From assembly GCA_037367405.1 (NCBI GenBank), contig JAZKJV010009331.1, forward strand, positions 310,001 to 374,000: 64,000 bases of DNA, read 5' to 3'. A program made the position numbers and the translations under genes. Position 1 is the first letter of the stretch, and every line of letters begins with the position of its first letter. The stretch comes from Ottelia alismoides (taxonomy: Eukaryota; Streptophyta; Magnoliopsida; Alismatales; Hydrocharitaceae). A model generated the notes under the pieces. The model worked only from the letters and a program-made list of their open reading frames with translations. It made no database searches and was not told where the DNA came from. Shown one piece after another: positions 11,511-24,681 of this stretch.

Positions 11511-12396
11511 CATCTCAGGAGGAACTTAAGTTTGTGTTCCTTCACAAGCTTTACCCTCTCGGTTGGCTCAACTAATTCCAAGCCAGGATTAGCATCTTCT
11601 CCCAGGCTACCCACGAGTCCATTCATGAAGCATGGGAGCGATTCATTGATCTACAGGAGAAGTGCGCCCAACATGACATACAGAGGACCAGTTTAGTCAA
11701 ACATTTCTTTGGGGGCTTGAAAGTTGAAAGTCAAAGATTAGTTTACGCTACCTATGGGGGATCCCACTTCAACACGGATGAAGACGTAGGCTGCCATATT
11801 TTTGAAGAAATGGCCTAGGGAGAGGCCGTTCTCTCTTTATCACGTGCTTATTAAAGATAGCCCCATGTCTTCCACAAGCTAGTCCACATGGTAGCGTCAC
11901 ACGAGGTAGAGAGAGATGAGAGATCGAACCTCAACATCATCGGGAGACATCTCTCCAAGGTTGATATCATCGAGAAGCAATCACAGGATCTCAAGAAATT
12001 AGTAGTGATAGAACAAAGAACAAAGAATCTAGAAAAAATAGATCTGATCACCAAGCAACTGGAGTTGCTGGTGAGTACCATCAGTGCCTGGCAATCGACA
12101 ACTCTGTCGCTTGAGACTCCCACTAAGAAGAAAGACGAGCAACCAACGCAGCATCGGCATCAGCCCACTCAACAACAGTCGGCAATCCAACACATGTACT
12201 CCGTACAGACTCTCGACTAGGCACCGCAGCAACAACATTTGGTGGTATACCTACCAGAGCCCCTGTCTTCCTATGATCCATTCTCTCCTCCATCACCTCT
12301 TATTCAAGAGGTGAATGGAGTTTGGACTAATGACACGTAGTTGGCCCGTACAGAAGGACCTCATTAGGGCCAACCTCAAAATTCATGTCCATTCCC
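11511..12396 (+). pseudogene. P gag remnant: capsid domain and coiled-coil tail
   Basis: Gag forms the particle in which reverse transcription occurs. A Retrotrans_gag-like stretch at 11530-11820 reads HEAWERFIDLQEKC, then FFGGLKVESQRLV, then NTDEDVGCHIFEEMA, the usual EAWERFK, FYNGL and EEM pattern. A Lys/Glu/Leu-rich, probably coiled-coil part follows at 11888-12080, then a Gln/Pro/His-rich spacer to 12220. In-frame stops occur near 11570, 11818 and 11850, and the N-terminus is missing at the 11511 junction. The frame is cut by the solo LTR at 12397 and its Gln/Tyr-rich continuation appears after 15410 and after 29975. Confidence 0.8.
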
Positions 12397-15300
12397 TGAC
12401 GGGTCGCAAAATACGTTATATAATTTGTACTCATTGTAATACTAGTACTTAGCAAATCATGCAGAACCGAATAGAATGTCTTTGTGAAGAGGACTCAGCT
12501 TAAATTTATATCCCGGGCCTATCTGGGGACGAAAATGGGGATGCAAAGGAACAACTTTGTGTCAATTCAGATTACCTAGGTCTAGGTTTCCAATGCGTAT
12601 TTTTTGAAATTTTTTAATGCAATATGAATGTGAATGCAAAATGCGGGTGAATTAAGTTAATAAGAAAATACACAATTTAGCAAATTTAATTTTAATGTGA
12701 AATTAATAAAATTTAGAAAATTGTTTTTTTTCTAGAAACCTAATCCAGTGATGAAAGGAAAACACATTTTTTGGAATTTTAGGGGTTAAATGCAATAATG
12801 AAAAATTACATACTTTTTATGGGTTTTCATGCAATTTTTCACACAAATAGATTGTAAGAATTATGGGAATTTTAGTGAAACTAAAACATGATGAATAGAG
12901 GAGTAATATTTTTGGAATTTTCTGAGAATATATGAACTTTATGGATTTTTTAATGAAAATAGAGTGACAGTGAGTAATTAATTCCTAATAAATCCATAAT
13001 ATTATTTAGCCAGAGAGAAAATTAACTCAAAAGGGTATTTTTATATGCAATCCAGGAGAGTTGGAATTTCGCAAAAAATAATGTGTGGATATAATTAAAA
13101 ATCATTTACTAAAATCACTCTTCAATTTATCTATGGCATAGAACAATTCCAATTAATATGAAATTGAATAGTAATTTAAGCACATTTCAAGGCATCATTT
13201 CTAAATTTTTTCTCAATTTTTGGAGCAACTATGAGTTAATATAAATTTAAGCCCATACAGTGGGTAAAATATGCAATTTTTCACTTAAATAGTTTTAATT
13301 AATTACCCATAAATCACAAAAATACAAATAAATATCCAAATAAAATAGAATTAGTTTCTCAACATCATTACATTTTTCCTTAAAATAAGTGATTCCAATT
13401 TATATCCAAATTAATACATGAACATAGGATTATCCGTGCAAAACACAAATTAAACATGAACAAGCTGAAATATGCATGGGACTTGTATGTAAATAAAGAA
13501 AAAGAATGGGAAAACGTGCAATTTTTCAAATAAAAAAATAAAAGAACGGGACCTTCTTCTTCCTCTTTGCAGTTAGGGATAAGGAGTATGGGTAGCGGCG
13601 GAGGTTGAAGGTCATAGCTAGCGACTAGAGTGGCACGTCACGCAAGGGTGGAGGTGGCGGTTGAGGCGTGCGACGGTGGTGCTTGGCGCAGAGGACATTG
13701 GCATTGCAAGTGCAATGGTCGCGTGCGGAGGAAGGCGGGTTGACGCGGGCGAAAGGACGAGATGGCGACGCGATGGAGGGAGTCTAGGCAGAGCGGAGGG
13801 AGGTGTGCGACCGAAGAAGCGGACTGCGGCGGTGTAGGGATGAGGGCCGCATGAAACCAAGCGTGCTGCGGGCTGAAAGGGAGGTTGCAGCGACCAGGTC
13901 CGGCGGTGGACTGGGGGGGCTACGGGTGGAAGCTGTAGGTGGCGGTCGGTGGCTAGCGGCTGTCGGGCAGCACCATGGTTGCGGGTGGTGGAGCGGCAGG
14001 GAGGAAGGCGGTGGTGGATGGTGGTGGTGGATGGGGCCAGCCCCATGCTGATTTCTTTTATTTTTTATTTTTTTCTACTGTTGTGTTTTGATTTTTTTTT
14101 ATTTTTTTAAGTTTTCTTAAACAGGGAGTAATAAGATGCAAAATACGATGGGTGGTGATGGTGGTAATATGATGAGGATAATGGAGGTGGAGTAGAAAAT
14201 AAGAAAAAAAATTAGATAACATAAAAAAAGGAAAATGAGAGGGAATACTTTCCTGAATCATTGTCGGAAGATGGAGCAGCTACGTTGAACTCCTGTCGTG
14301 GCCTCGATCCGATTGGCGAAATAAAAATCGGAGAGGCAATACGAGCTTGATGGCATGCTTGTCACACGACAATGATGGTCGCCGCGGATTTTGCCTGAAG
14401 GAGGTCATCACTTGAGGAAGATGATAGGTTGTTGCCACTGACACAACATTCCAAGCACTCTCCTTTTTCTATAAGAATGGTGGATGGGGCAAATGGGGAT
14501 GAGGAGATGAAAATAAAGAAGAAGAATGGGAAGTTGGAGAAAATTAAAGGTGGAGGAGATGGAGTGGAATGGGAGGTTATTGGAAAATGGTGGAGTTGAA
14601 TGGAAGTTGGCGGTAGAATGAGAGGTTAGAGAGAAAAAACAAAAAGGATTTAAAGTTGGCTACTAAAATATAAAATAAAAAAGGAAATAGAATGGAGAAT
14701 TTACAAAACAAGACAAACTATATGTACATATTTTTTTACTTTTCTATTTTTTTTGTATTTTTAATAAAAGATATTTATAACATAAAAAAATAAAATACTA
14801 AAAATAAAATAAAATGCATTTTTTTAGATTTTTAATAATTAAGAAAAAGAAAATAAAAAAGGAACAAAGAAAACATATTGACATTATATACAATGTATAC
14901 CTAGGTCCCAAAACTCATATTTTGCAAACGAGCTCTGATTTTAATGAAACTGCTTTCAATGGATAGATAATTTTCTAACTTACTTTAAAAGTGAGTTTGG
15001 TGAATTTGGAGTTCATACGGAGCGGGAATTTAGCCGGGAAGTTGGATATTACGACTTTTTCTTTTTGGGATCTTGGAGTATTTATTTGAGGTGAAATTTA
15101 TTTTATATTTTTGTATTTTCCTATACATTTTTATAAACAAGTTAGATAGAGAATTAGCTGAAAAGGAGTTGAAATAAAATTATAAAAAATACATGAAGTT
15201 TGGGCTATTTTCCAGGTGAAAACTCCTTTATTTTATGGATTTTTCATGATTAGTTTATTTTTATAATTTATTATTCTATTATTGTTGTATTTTATTTGCA

Positions 15301-15405
15301 AGAGTCATTTTATTAATTTATTGATTTTATGGTCATTTATTTGAGATTTTGCCCAGGGATTTTTCTAAGATCAGTATATTGAGATGATGAATAGTGGAAT
15401 CATCT
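12397..15405 (-). mobile_element. Solo LTR of X family in P gag, TSD TTCCC
   Basis: On the plus strand it opens TGACGGGTCGC and ends AATCATCT (CA mutated to CT). It is flanked by TTCCC at 12392-12396 and 15406-15410. It aligns over its full length with the X 5' LTR at 26980-29970 (3009 versus 2991 bp), including the G-rich block 13600-14045 against 28140-28550. By eye the copies differ by roughly a tenth of positions. Open frames at 13618-14046 are LTR leader sequence, not genes. Confidence 0.9.
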
Positions 15406-17560
15406 TTCCCTCAGCAGCAAGGAGGGAGATTTGCCTAGTCTCAGTAGCCTCAACATCACCGGTCTCAATAGTACAACAATAATTGGAGATAGTCGCAGCA
15501 ATACCCATAAACCGTTGTATCGTCAACACCAGTCATACTACCAGTACGTGGCAGCACCTCAGTGCAGTATCCTCCTCCTTGATATCAACACCAGTATCAG
15601 CTTCCTCCTCTATAGCAACAATACTAGCAACACAAATCTCAGCCTCGGCATCACCTACCACAGGCGATTCTGATGAACCCGAGGCTGTTTCGATGAACCT
15701 GAGGTGGTTCCTACGAACCCGAGCCTCGATTTCTTGGCCTAGTTAGTGAAGGGTCTCGTAGAGATGATTAGGAAGATGGACGGCCTACTGGTCAACATTA
15801 CACCAATTCCAACCTAGGTCGAAGCTAACCCCAATAATTTCAAAAGAAAAGAGCAAGTAGAATATGATGTCTCTTCTGTGCCTGTAGAATTAGATGATTG
15901 TGATTTTTCTTTGTCTAATGTTGTTTCTCCCATGAGTGGTAGGAACTTGCCTCCGTCTACCAGAATCAAGGGGAAGAATAAATTTTCATAAAGTGAATCG
16001 TCATCTTCTGCACTAGTCGTGCCAGCTACTAGTCCGGGTGAGGAAGAAGAAGAATGAGGAGTCATGCCATTTGTTAGTCACCACCATATCCATCAGTAAA
16101 AAGAACAAAAAAATTAGAAAAATAAAAAAGACCAAAAAGATGATCACATTAAAAGTGAAGTCGCGTCAACTGTGGAGGAGCCAACCCCAATAGCAAACCC
16201 AGCGCAAGCTGACGGAGCAGAGATTGCAACTTTTATACGTATACCCAATGATAGTGATTGTACACCTTTTTGTAGTCCGGATGTACAAGATAATGTGGAC
16301 AAGAGTTCAATTGTAAATAAGAATAATGTTTTTGATTCCTGTTATGTAAATATTCCTTTTCCATATGCAATAAAAAATACAAAAAAATTGCAAAAACAAA
16401 AAGTGCATTGTCTGATCAAGGTTTTGTGTATATTCTTGAAAATTTGATTGTTGAATTGCCTTTGATACATGCAATAGAATACATGGCCCTTGTGAATATG
16501 GGCATGAAGGAAGCGTGTACAAATATGCATTGGTCAAACTGTAACAACAGACGCCAGCAAGTTTATAAGTACATCCTTACCATGGATACAGTTCCATCCA
16601 TCAGCAATATCCTAGAGAGGAAACATGACAAAAGAGCACCTTTAATAAGATGCAAGATCTTTGACCAAGTCTTTGAGTGAACGCTGCTTGACAGCGGCCC
16701 TTCCATCAACCTCATGCCTTCATCATTGGTTCAAGAATTTGGGATGGGTCCACTCGAGCAAACATGTATGATCTTCTAGTTCAGTGATCGATCCTTCAAT
16801 GGCCCCGATGTCTCTTGGAGGGTATTGTCGTAATGGTGCAAGACATGCAGCTTGTTGTCGATTTTGTAGACGTTGATATGACCTCTTTTGCACCCTTACT
16901 CTTGACCTCAATTATTCTTGGTTGTTTATTCCTATGCACCGCAGAGGCCATATTGACTATGGGCTAGGGAGGATCACATTATGCTCAAGCAGTAACAGAG
17001 TTACCATAGACATGGTTAGTGGACTGAAAGTCGTATCTGATGAAAGCCATGCAGCCCCGCATGAAGAAGATTGTGACATTATTGCAAAAATTAGAGATAG
17101 AAAACTCTCTTTGAATGAGACATGGACCCTAAAAATCCTCTCTCCTGAGGAGGACCAGAACAGCACAATCGACACAAGCTTCGATATCACTCAGGAGATA
17201 GATTCCAATCGGTTGATGCATCTATTTGATTTAGAAGATTAATGCCAATCCGAACATGATGAATTCATTACAGATTTGTTCGGCACATTATCAGTTGAAC
17301 AACATGTCACTGAAGTGAGAAGCACCTCCAAAATCATGTCAGATCATCCACCTACAAGAACAGTTTCTTAAGAGACCAAGAAGCTGGCCAGATTAGAACT
17401 ATAATTAAAGCCACCTCCAGCATGCCTTAAGTACTCCTTACTTGCGGGTGAAGAGAATGTGTATCCGGTTATCATCAGTAGTAGGCTGGCCCTGAATCAA
17501 GAATCTCGACTTCTTAACGTTCCAGAGAAAAATCACAAGGCACTTGGTTTGCACGTATCT
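15406..17560 (+). pseudogene. P gag C-terminus to RT leader, truncated duplicate copy
   Basis: This is a second copy of P sequence 29971-32083. It holds the Gln/Tyr-rich gag tail, an acidic EEEEE patch near 16040, the linker VNIPFPYAIKN near 16350, and a protease with an intact D-S-G triplet at 16690-16698 followed by PSINLMPSSL. It then runs through the RT leader and stops in KALGLHVS wording at about 17560, where LTR sequence begins abruptly. Frames are broken throughout (for example a stop at 16678). The fuller copy at 31211-31219 reads N-N-S at the same triplet, so the two copies have decayed independently. Confidence 0.87.
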
Positions 17561-17939
17561 GATTTAGCCGGGAAGTTAGACTTTACGGCTTTTTCTCTAT
17601 GGGATCTAGGACTATTTATTTGAGGTGAAATTTATTTTATATTTTGTATTTTTCTATACATTTTTATAAACAAGTTAGAGAAAGAAGTAACCGAAAAGGA
17701 GTTCAAATGAATTTATAAAAAATACATGAAGTTTTGGGCTAGTTATAGGTGAAAAGCTCTTTTATTTTATGGCTTTTTATTTATTAATTTATTTTATACA
17801 ATATATTATACAATAATTAGTGTATTTTATTTACAAGAATCATTTTTTAATTTATTGATTTTATGGAGATTTAGTTGATATTTTACTCAGGGAATTTACT
17901 AAGATCGGTATATTGTGATGATGAATAGTGGATTCATCA
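17561..17939 (-). repeat. X 3' LTR fragment, first 379 bp only
   Basis: On the minus strand it begins TGATGAATCCACT and matches 29970-29600 and 15405-15030. It ends abruptly at TTTAGCCGGGAAG next to P pol sequence. The join at 17560-17563 shows at most 1-3 shared bases, so it is an illegitimate junction. Confidence 0.88.
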
Positions 17940-17956
17940 CCATCCCATACTTAAAC
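17940..17956 (-). promoter_or_regulatory. Polypurine tract of X
   Basis: The minus strand reads GTTTAAGTATGGGATGG immediately before the LTR start. This is the position and wording of the plus-strand-DNA primer tract seen in B (53441-53458). Confidence 0.75.
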
Positions 17957-19500
17957 ATTTCTAGTCCTCGAGTAAATAAAGAATGAATAAGTTAGACTAA
18001 CCCCTCACTGTGCATGTGAATACAAGACTTGATCCGTTGAAGAACTCTCAATTTTAGATATCCTAAAATTCTAAGTTGAACCAAGCTCTAGTCAAAAGGT
18101 ATCAAATTTCCCTAATCATCATACTCTCTCTTTATACATATATAATAGAGATATGACTTTAAGTGTGGAGTGTAGTTACAAGAATAGAATCGCAACTTCA
18201 CCCAAGGTTCCAGTCCAAGAGACTCTCCTAAGAACCCGATCCTCAACACTAGAGAATAAACCATTTCTTGCATCCAATCCACTGTCTCTTTAGTTGTCAA
18301 ACTTAAGAGTGTAGATGGAAGTCCAGTTGATGGATGGCTTAGGATTATGTCATTTCTTCTCTCTCTCTCTCTCATTGGAACAAGGATCCTCTCGAGTGCC
18401 TTATTAACTCAACACATTTATTTTTTGATGTTGATCACTGTGTCCGTCAAAAGAAGTTGGAATTGTCTGCACTTTTTTCGTGGGAGTACACCTGGGTGTG
18501 TCTCTTTTGAGTATCTAAGATACCTTTGACACCCAGACTTGTATCACTATATGATGTAGAGTCCTTTTTGGGTGCTAGCTTGACTCCTTGTTCTTAATAG
18601 CAATGGTCCAAGTAGACACTTTGAATGGTTGGGAGAGCTTGCCATTGGTGGAAGCTCTTTGATATTTTAACTTTGTATGGTGAGAGCATTTCTTTCAACA
18701 TTTATTTCTTTTTTTTGAAATTTTGGCTAGCTCCACTGCTTCACCAAAATTTGGCGCACACTGATCAACAATATTTTAGATTTCATCACACCCTAGCACA
18801 TAGGTAAATGTCAAGAGATAGTACAAGAACCATGTTCTCCTACTGGCTAAAGGTGTTGACACTCAGGTTTCATGAAGCCTTCATTGATTTTGTCCCATCC
18901 TCGAGCATCATAAAATTAGGTCCAAACTCAAATCCCTCATCCGAGTTTCTCAAGTGAAATTTCAACTCATCTCATCACAACTACAATCGTGTATGTGAGG
19001 TGCTGATCATATTATTAAGGTAGAGACTAAGCACGTAATATGGCACATAAATATTTCAAACTAGGCAAATGTGAATAATAAAGTCAAAGGCCTTAATGAC
19101 TAAGGTTGGTTAACTCAAAATTTCAAGACCACATAAACCAAATGTTCTTGAACATCACAAGTCTTGTGTGAATGTGTAGGTATCAGGGACTAAACCAACT
19201 CATTAGTTGGTTTTTTGTGATTTTTTTAAAAGAAATGAAAGAAAAAAGAAGATGTTTTTTGAAAAAGGTTTTTGCTTTTTTAAAAAAAATTTAAAGAAAG
19301 ACAAATAAGAAAGGACACTAATTTTTTTGAAAAACATTTTTTTCATTTTGCAAAGAAAGAGGAAGATTTTTTTGAAAAGTTTTTTTAAAAAGGGCCGATG
19401 AGAGTTGGAAAGAATATGCAAAAATAAAATAAAAAGAAAAATGGAGCAACTCGGATCACTCACCCCCCTATAATTAGCATCTTGCCATCCTATTTATAGC
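17957..19500 (-). other. X 3' untranslated region
   Basis: Non-coding. It is clearly homologous to the 3' region of Q at 58290-59660; shared wording includes TGTATCACTATA, then CCTTTTTGGGTGCTAGC, and CTCTAGCTTTG-type stretches. The A/T-rich block 19205-19400 is low complexity and its open frame (19203-19463) is not a gene. Confidence 0.75.
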
Positions 19501-22150
19501 CAGAAAATGAAAACGATACGGAACTGGGGTGATTGATGCGAATCACAGGGAGGGAGGAAAATAAAAGAAAGAAATACTATACAAGGAGGAGTGAGAATAT
19601 ACAAGGATCAAGAAGGCTTGTGACAGATCTAATGCGGGAGCGAGGGGGTGGGTAGTATACATATGTATCGTTCTTAGAATCACCCTCAAAGGACTAATAG
19701 TGAGGGGTAGGGAATGTCCAGCGGGGGTCCACACATGGTTGCTTGCTCCTATATGGCTTAATAACAACCGAACTGAGCGCACTCATATAGATTACCGTAC
19801 CTGATGAGGACTCCTCAGAAAAATAGTTATCTGATATGTCGAAGGCAACTTTCTTAGTCGGTCTTCAAGAACCGGAAGCATCAAGAGGAAAAGGAGAGTG
19901 ACATATCTTGAGGAGTTCAGGGGAACACCTCGAGGAATCAATACTCGCCTTCTTGTTACTATATAACCAATTAGAGGATGGAGCAACTGACTTATCAATA
20001 TTGGTCAAAAATCTCTTTTTGTGTAGGTCATGGATGTGGTGTGTGTGAGGTACTGACCAGCAGTTCATCATCGAATGAGTCACCATATGCATTGTAATAC
20101 TCCTGCTGGGTTAGCACACATCTCTGGTATGGCACAGTGTTCTCAGTTGCCTTGACATTTATCGTCTCATGCGTCAGATCATCTAAATAGTCAAGGAAAT
20201 TAGAAATGATCATGTCCGACGCAGGGGTAGATTCTCGTTGTGAGTCCTCTTTAGAAGATGTCACGATGGTGGTGATGCAAGCAATGGGTGATGTGGAGGT
20301 GTAGGGAGTCTCTGAACCAATAGTCGTCTACACAATCGGTATCTCAGGTGTAGTAGAGAGACAGGACTCAACTGTCTCTCAAAGGTCACGGTTGTCTTCG
20401 ACTTTATGGGTTACTTTAGAATATCGTGTGTCCTCAAAGATTGGGTGAGGCCGGAGTGCTCCCGATGTAGTCAAATCGATCTCTCAAGTCTCGCAATCTA
20501 TAGTTGCCTTAGCCAAGTTTAAGAACGGCTTCTCGAGAATGATCGGAGACTGGGAGAACTCTCCTCAATGCTCAATGTTAATGATCGTCAAGTCTACCTA
20601 GAGTAGAGCACCTTGGAAAGTAATGATGACTGAAATGGTTCCTCTTGATCGTTTTATAAACTGATCAGCCAGCTGAACGATCTCTCTCGTCTTTCTGCTT
20701 GATCCAAGTTTGAGCTTGGCAAACACAGAGGTCGGGAGGAAATTTATTGGTGAATCATCATTGATTCTCGCATGGGTGAATGTAGTATCTTTGATTTCAC
20801 AATCAAACCTAAGAAATCGCTTCACTCTACAGCTCCTGGTTTTTCTCCCTATCACCAAAGAGGTGGCCAAAGACACTGTGTCTCTCAATCCTTGTCCTCT
20901 TATTGCCCGACCTTTTAGGCATCAATTTACTTCTCACAAATCTTTTGAGGTCGGGAAAGTGTTCAGTGGCCATTATTAAGGGAAGCTCAAAAATCAACTC
21001 TCTATCAAGTGCTTCCCTAAGTACAGGGTCCAATTTTTATAGATCTTTTCCATTTTCAAATTTTATGGTGTTTACTGGTTTTTCTATTTTTTGGAATTTT
21101 TGATAGGTGAAGGAGGAATATGAGAATGTACAGACTCTGGTTTTGAGGGAAAGTGGTTAGTAGAAGAGGGAGGTAGAAGAGACTCCAGTTGTACATGACG
21201 TGTGGTCAATCCCATGTCTTCCAGGTTTTCTAAATTCAATCTGTAAAATCCATGATCAACTTTCAAACATGGACTCTTGATTGGTCTAAAAAAATGTCAT
21301 ACTCCAATAAGTTCTCATTACACATCATGAGAGAAGTCTGCTCAGTTAGAGCATATTGCTGAGAACTCGAGATCTTATACTCAACACACCTTGACTCAGG
21401 CGTGTAATGCTGGGTTGAGTATGACCCATCTGTATGGCAGATGTTGGTCGGAGCCTCATAAGGTAGAGTCACTAGGCAGGGGATCTATAAATCGGTCACA
21501 TGAATCCAATCCCCTGTATGTGTCGGCTCTCTGAATGGGTGATATGAACGCTGGTCAATGTGGGCTTGATAACTCAGGTCAATCTTGTCAGGAAGATTGT
21601 ATGCCTCTCCATTCAATTTTTTTGGTCTACCGTGTTGTACCCAAAGGACAAGTCGGGATATGTATAGTTCAGTTGTTGTCTGGTCCCAACTTGAGGTGAG
21701 AATGAGGTCTGTGGGAGCATCTGATTTTGTGAATTATTCATTTCAGCAGTGTCTTGCTCTTTGATTTCTTCCTAGATTCCAACAAGAGGACGAGAATATG
21801 ATTAGTTAATCTCAGGTTGATGTGGGTTAGGGGTGTAAGAATGTGAGGAAGGTGAGAAGTATGAAGAAGTGGGGAAGTCAATCGAAGTTCTGACTTCGCG
21901 GTCAGGATGGGGGTATAGGGAGGAATAAGAGGGTGGAGATGATCAGAATATGGTCGAAGAAGAGTGACCTGGATATGATTACCAATATTCTAAAAGAGAG
22001 ATGGGATAATAAAGCGGATCGAGGAAGAAAGTGCGTAAGCGTACCGAATATCACACAAACACACAAAAACAAGAGCAAACTCCGAGTTCATCAACTCAAC
22101 ACTATGATGGTCGTAAGAGTCCAACCGTTTATCTTTTCAATTTTAATTAG
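19501..22150 (-). pseudogene. X private ORF remnant with retropepsin-like domain
   Basis: In minus-strand order: a His/Tyr/Pro-rich part (21472-21263); DPVLREALDRELIFELPL and EHFPDLKRF (21033-20900); RCKRFLRFDCEIKDTTFTHARI (20830-20770); D-D-S-P-I-N at about 20759-20742, then FLPTSVFAKLKLG; ADQFIKRSRG near 20660; an acidic Ser/Asp region with SNFLDYLDDLTHETIN (20264-20028). The order and wording match the ORF of B at 44829-47513. The catalytic DSG glycine is absent, as in B. Stops and shifts break it into pieces. It has no capsid, RT or integrase domain. Its function beyond a retropepsin-like fold is unknown. Confidence 0.75.
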
Positions 22151-23079
22151 GTGATAAATCAAGATATACATCCAATTATGCAAGGATTATAAGTAGGTTT
22201 TGTGTACTATCCTAGGGATGTGTCCTCACCTCTCAACGGTCACAATAGCACAAGCATGATGAGGGTTTTACTCTCCCAAAACAAGTGTTTATTTTAGTCA
22301 GTTTTTTTGGTCAGCTATGCTTAGCAATCCCGATTTTATGTTCGGTTATCACTTGATTAATAAACAAAACAAGGCATGCCTAACGATCAGTCATGATTTC
22401 CTTTTAACCTAAGTTTCAAAACCAAGAGGATCAGAGTCGAGAAAGCCCGATGCAAGTAGTGAAATCAATGATGCATGCCCAGTTCAGAAGACTTACAGTG
22501 ATCTTCGCGTTCAACATGCGGGATGCAATGCAGAATTGATTTTATGCAATATGAGATGCAAACAAGAAAATCGTTCCAAGACAGGCAGTTCTATTAGCGA
22601 GTGATCAACGAATTAATTTGGACTAATATATCTATGGTCTAAGTGTGTCTCGCTAAATGTGATGTGCGGTCCTAAAGATTACGAGCACAAGAAATAAAAA
22701 TAATATACTAAAAAAGTTGTAAAAGTCACGAGTGCAAGTCCTATTCTACGTCAAGCAACCACACGACCACGAATGGGTCAAATGTCTAGTCCTGATACAA
22801 ACACGAGCTCTCAAATAAGAGCAGTTGTAAATGAGCAAATTACCTAAATTATTAGAAAAAATTACAAAAATGAAATGTTGTAAAAATAAAATAAAAGTTC
22901 CTTGATCTTCAGTAGTCGGCAAGCATCGCGTCCGTCGACCTCCGATGCACTCTATGTTCACCGGGCCCTTGCATGGAAAAGAAATTTATATTAGAGAGGT
23001 AGACAATAAAATATATACAAAAATGAGCAAAAAAATAATTGATAGAAAAGAAAAAAAACTGGATTAATTACAAGGTGGC
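22151..23079 (-). other. X leader between solo LTR and ORF
   Basis: Non-coding. On the minus strand CATGCAAGGGCCCGGTGAAC (near 22975) corresponds to CTTGCGAGGTACCCGGCGCA at 43900-43920 in B, which fixes this as the 5' leader downstream of the PBS. TSD GTGGC at 23075-23079 belongs to the next solo LTR. No gene is seen. Confidence 0.7.
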
Positions 23080-24669
23080 TGATGAATCTCCATTTCATCA
23101 CCTTTATTCTATCATTTTGGCCTTAAAAACCCCAGCAAATGCATGTAAATAACATTAATTTGTACATATTAGCATCTATTATTTATTGTATTAAATATAC
23201 ATAAAATAAGGTTTTTAATGCCAAAATTATAGAATAAAGGAAAGAAAAGAAGAAGGAATAAAATATTGCAAATATTTTATGACCCTAACCCCGAGACCAA
23301 GGCCAGCATGGACTTGGTCGACAAGGAATAAAGTAGGGGGAGATAAGGGCCAATTCTACAATAAATATCTCATTTATTTCTTCATTCATTTATGCATTTT
23401 TGACACCTATTTTGTACATAATTATTAATTCATCAAATAAAGAAACTTTGTACATGAAAGTGTAGATAAAAATGTAAATAAAAATACAAAATTAAGTTTG
23501 TGTAAAAATAATACTCAGTGTACATTTTATACACAAAATAAAAAGCCAAAATCTCAACTTCACAGACCCATATCTTGCAAATAAAAACTCCAAATCACCC
23601 AAACTCACCTTTAATTGTATATAGCATTCCATGAACTATTTTATAAAATTGGTTTCATAATTTTTGGAGTCCACCTGTGAAAGTTAGGTTTTTGGCCCTT
23701 CTTGTACATAATACCTGACTAAAATATTCATTTTATTTAAAATTCACTATTTTTATAAATTCATATTTTTAGAATATTGTAAATAATGTATATAATACAT
23801 GTACATAATAAAAGTAAAAGAAAATCAAAAAGAATTTGTAAAATAAAAATAAGTCTAGGTAATATACAGGCAAAATACCTATGACAAGGATGTACATAAA
23901 TAAACAGAGAAAAGCATTCTTTAATTATTTCATTCTTTTATTTCCTATAATAATGTATATATTATAGATAACCTACTAAAAATACAAATCCATAATAAAA
24001 ACACATAAAATTCATTAAATAAATAAAATGTATATAATATATAGGTAAAGTACCTATAAGTATACATACATATACATACATCTATTTATTTAAAAATATA
24101 AATAAACTCATAAAAATAAAATAAAAATATACTTATACTCACAAAAATAAGTTATAAAATTATAAAATAAGAAACTAAAATAATAAAATAAAATAAATAA
24201 ACTAAAAATAAAATATACAAAAATACATGTAAATATACACATATACACATTATTCAATTAAAACCGTAATAAAAGAATTTATAAAAATAAATAAAAATCA
24301 TATTAAAATACTACATACAATAATAAAGATTTTTTATTTTATACTCGAAAAATAATAAAATCATTTATTAACCTAAATAATTCATTCTTTATTTTTCCAG
24401 TCTGTTTTGTCCTCTAGCGGCCTGCGTGGACCAATGGCAGGCCGCCAAGGGTTGACCTCGGTCAACTCTTCATTCCCTAGGACCGACCCTCTGACAAGTC
24501 ACGGGGCCTCCTTTTCCCCGAATTTTCACGCCATGTGTGTTGCTCGAGGGCGATGGGACCCTTCATAAGAATTATTCCTTGTACATCCCTCTCCCACGCC
24601 GTCCTCTTGGATTCTCTGTACATAGCGCCGATCCTTCGAGATTCGCCATTAAAATAAGGGTGCCGTCCT

Positions 24670-24681
24670 ATCTATAAATAA
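24670..24681 (+). promoter_or_regulatory. TATA box of the C-family LTR
   Basis: ATCTATAAATAA sits at the AT-rich/GC-rich boundary. The minus-strand homologue has the same box at 51601-51611 and the P 3' LTR at 38409-38417. Confidence 0.75.

Noticed and set aside
13618..14046. 142-codon minus-strand Pro/Arg-rich frame
   Set aside because: It is in the GC-rich leader of an X-family solo LTR; the homologous 28109-28546 stretch has different open frames, so the frame is not conserved.
19203..19463. 86-codon Lys/Phe-rich minus-strand frame
   Set aside because: Low-complexity A/T tract in X's 3' untranslated region.
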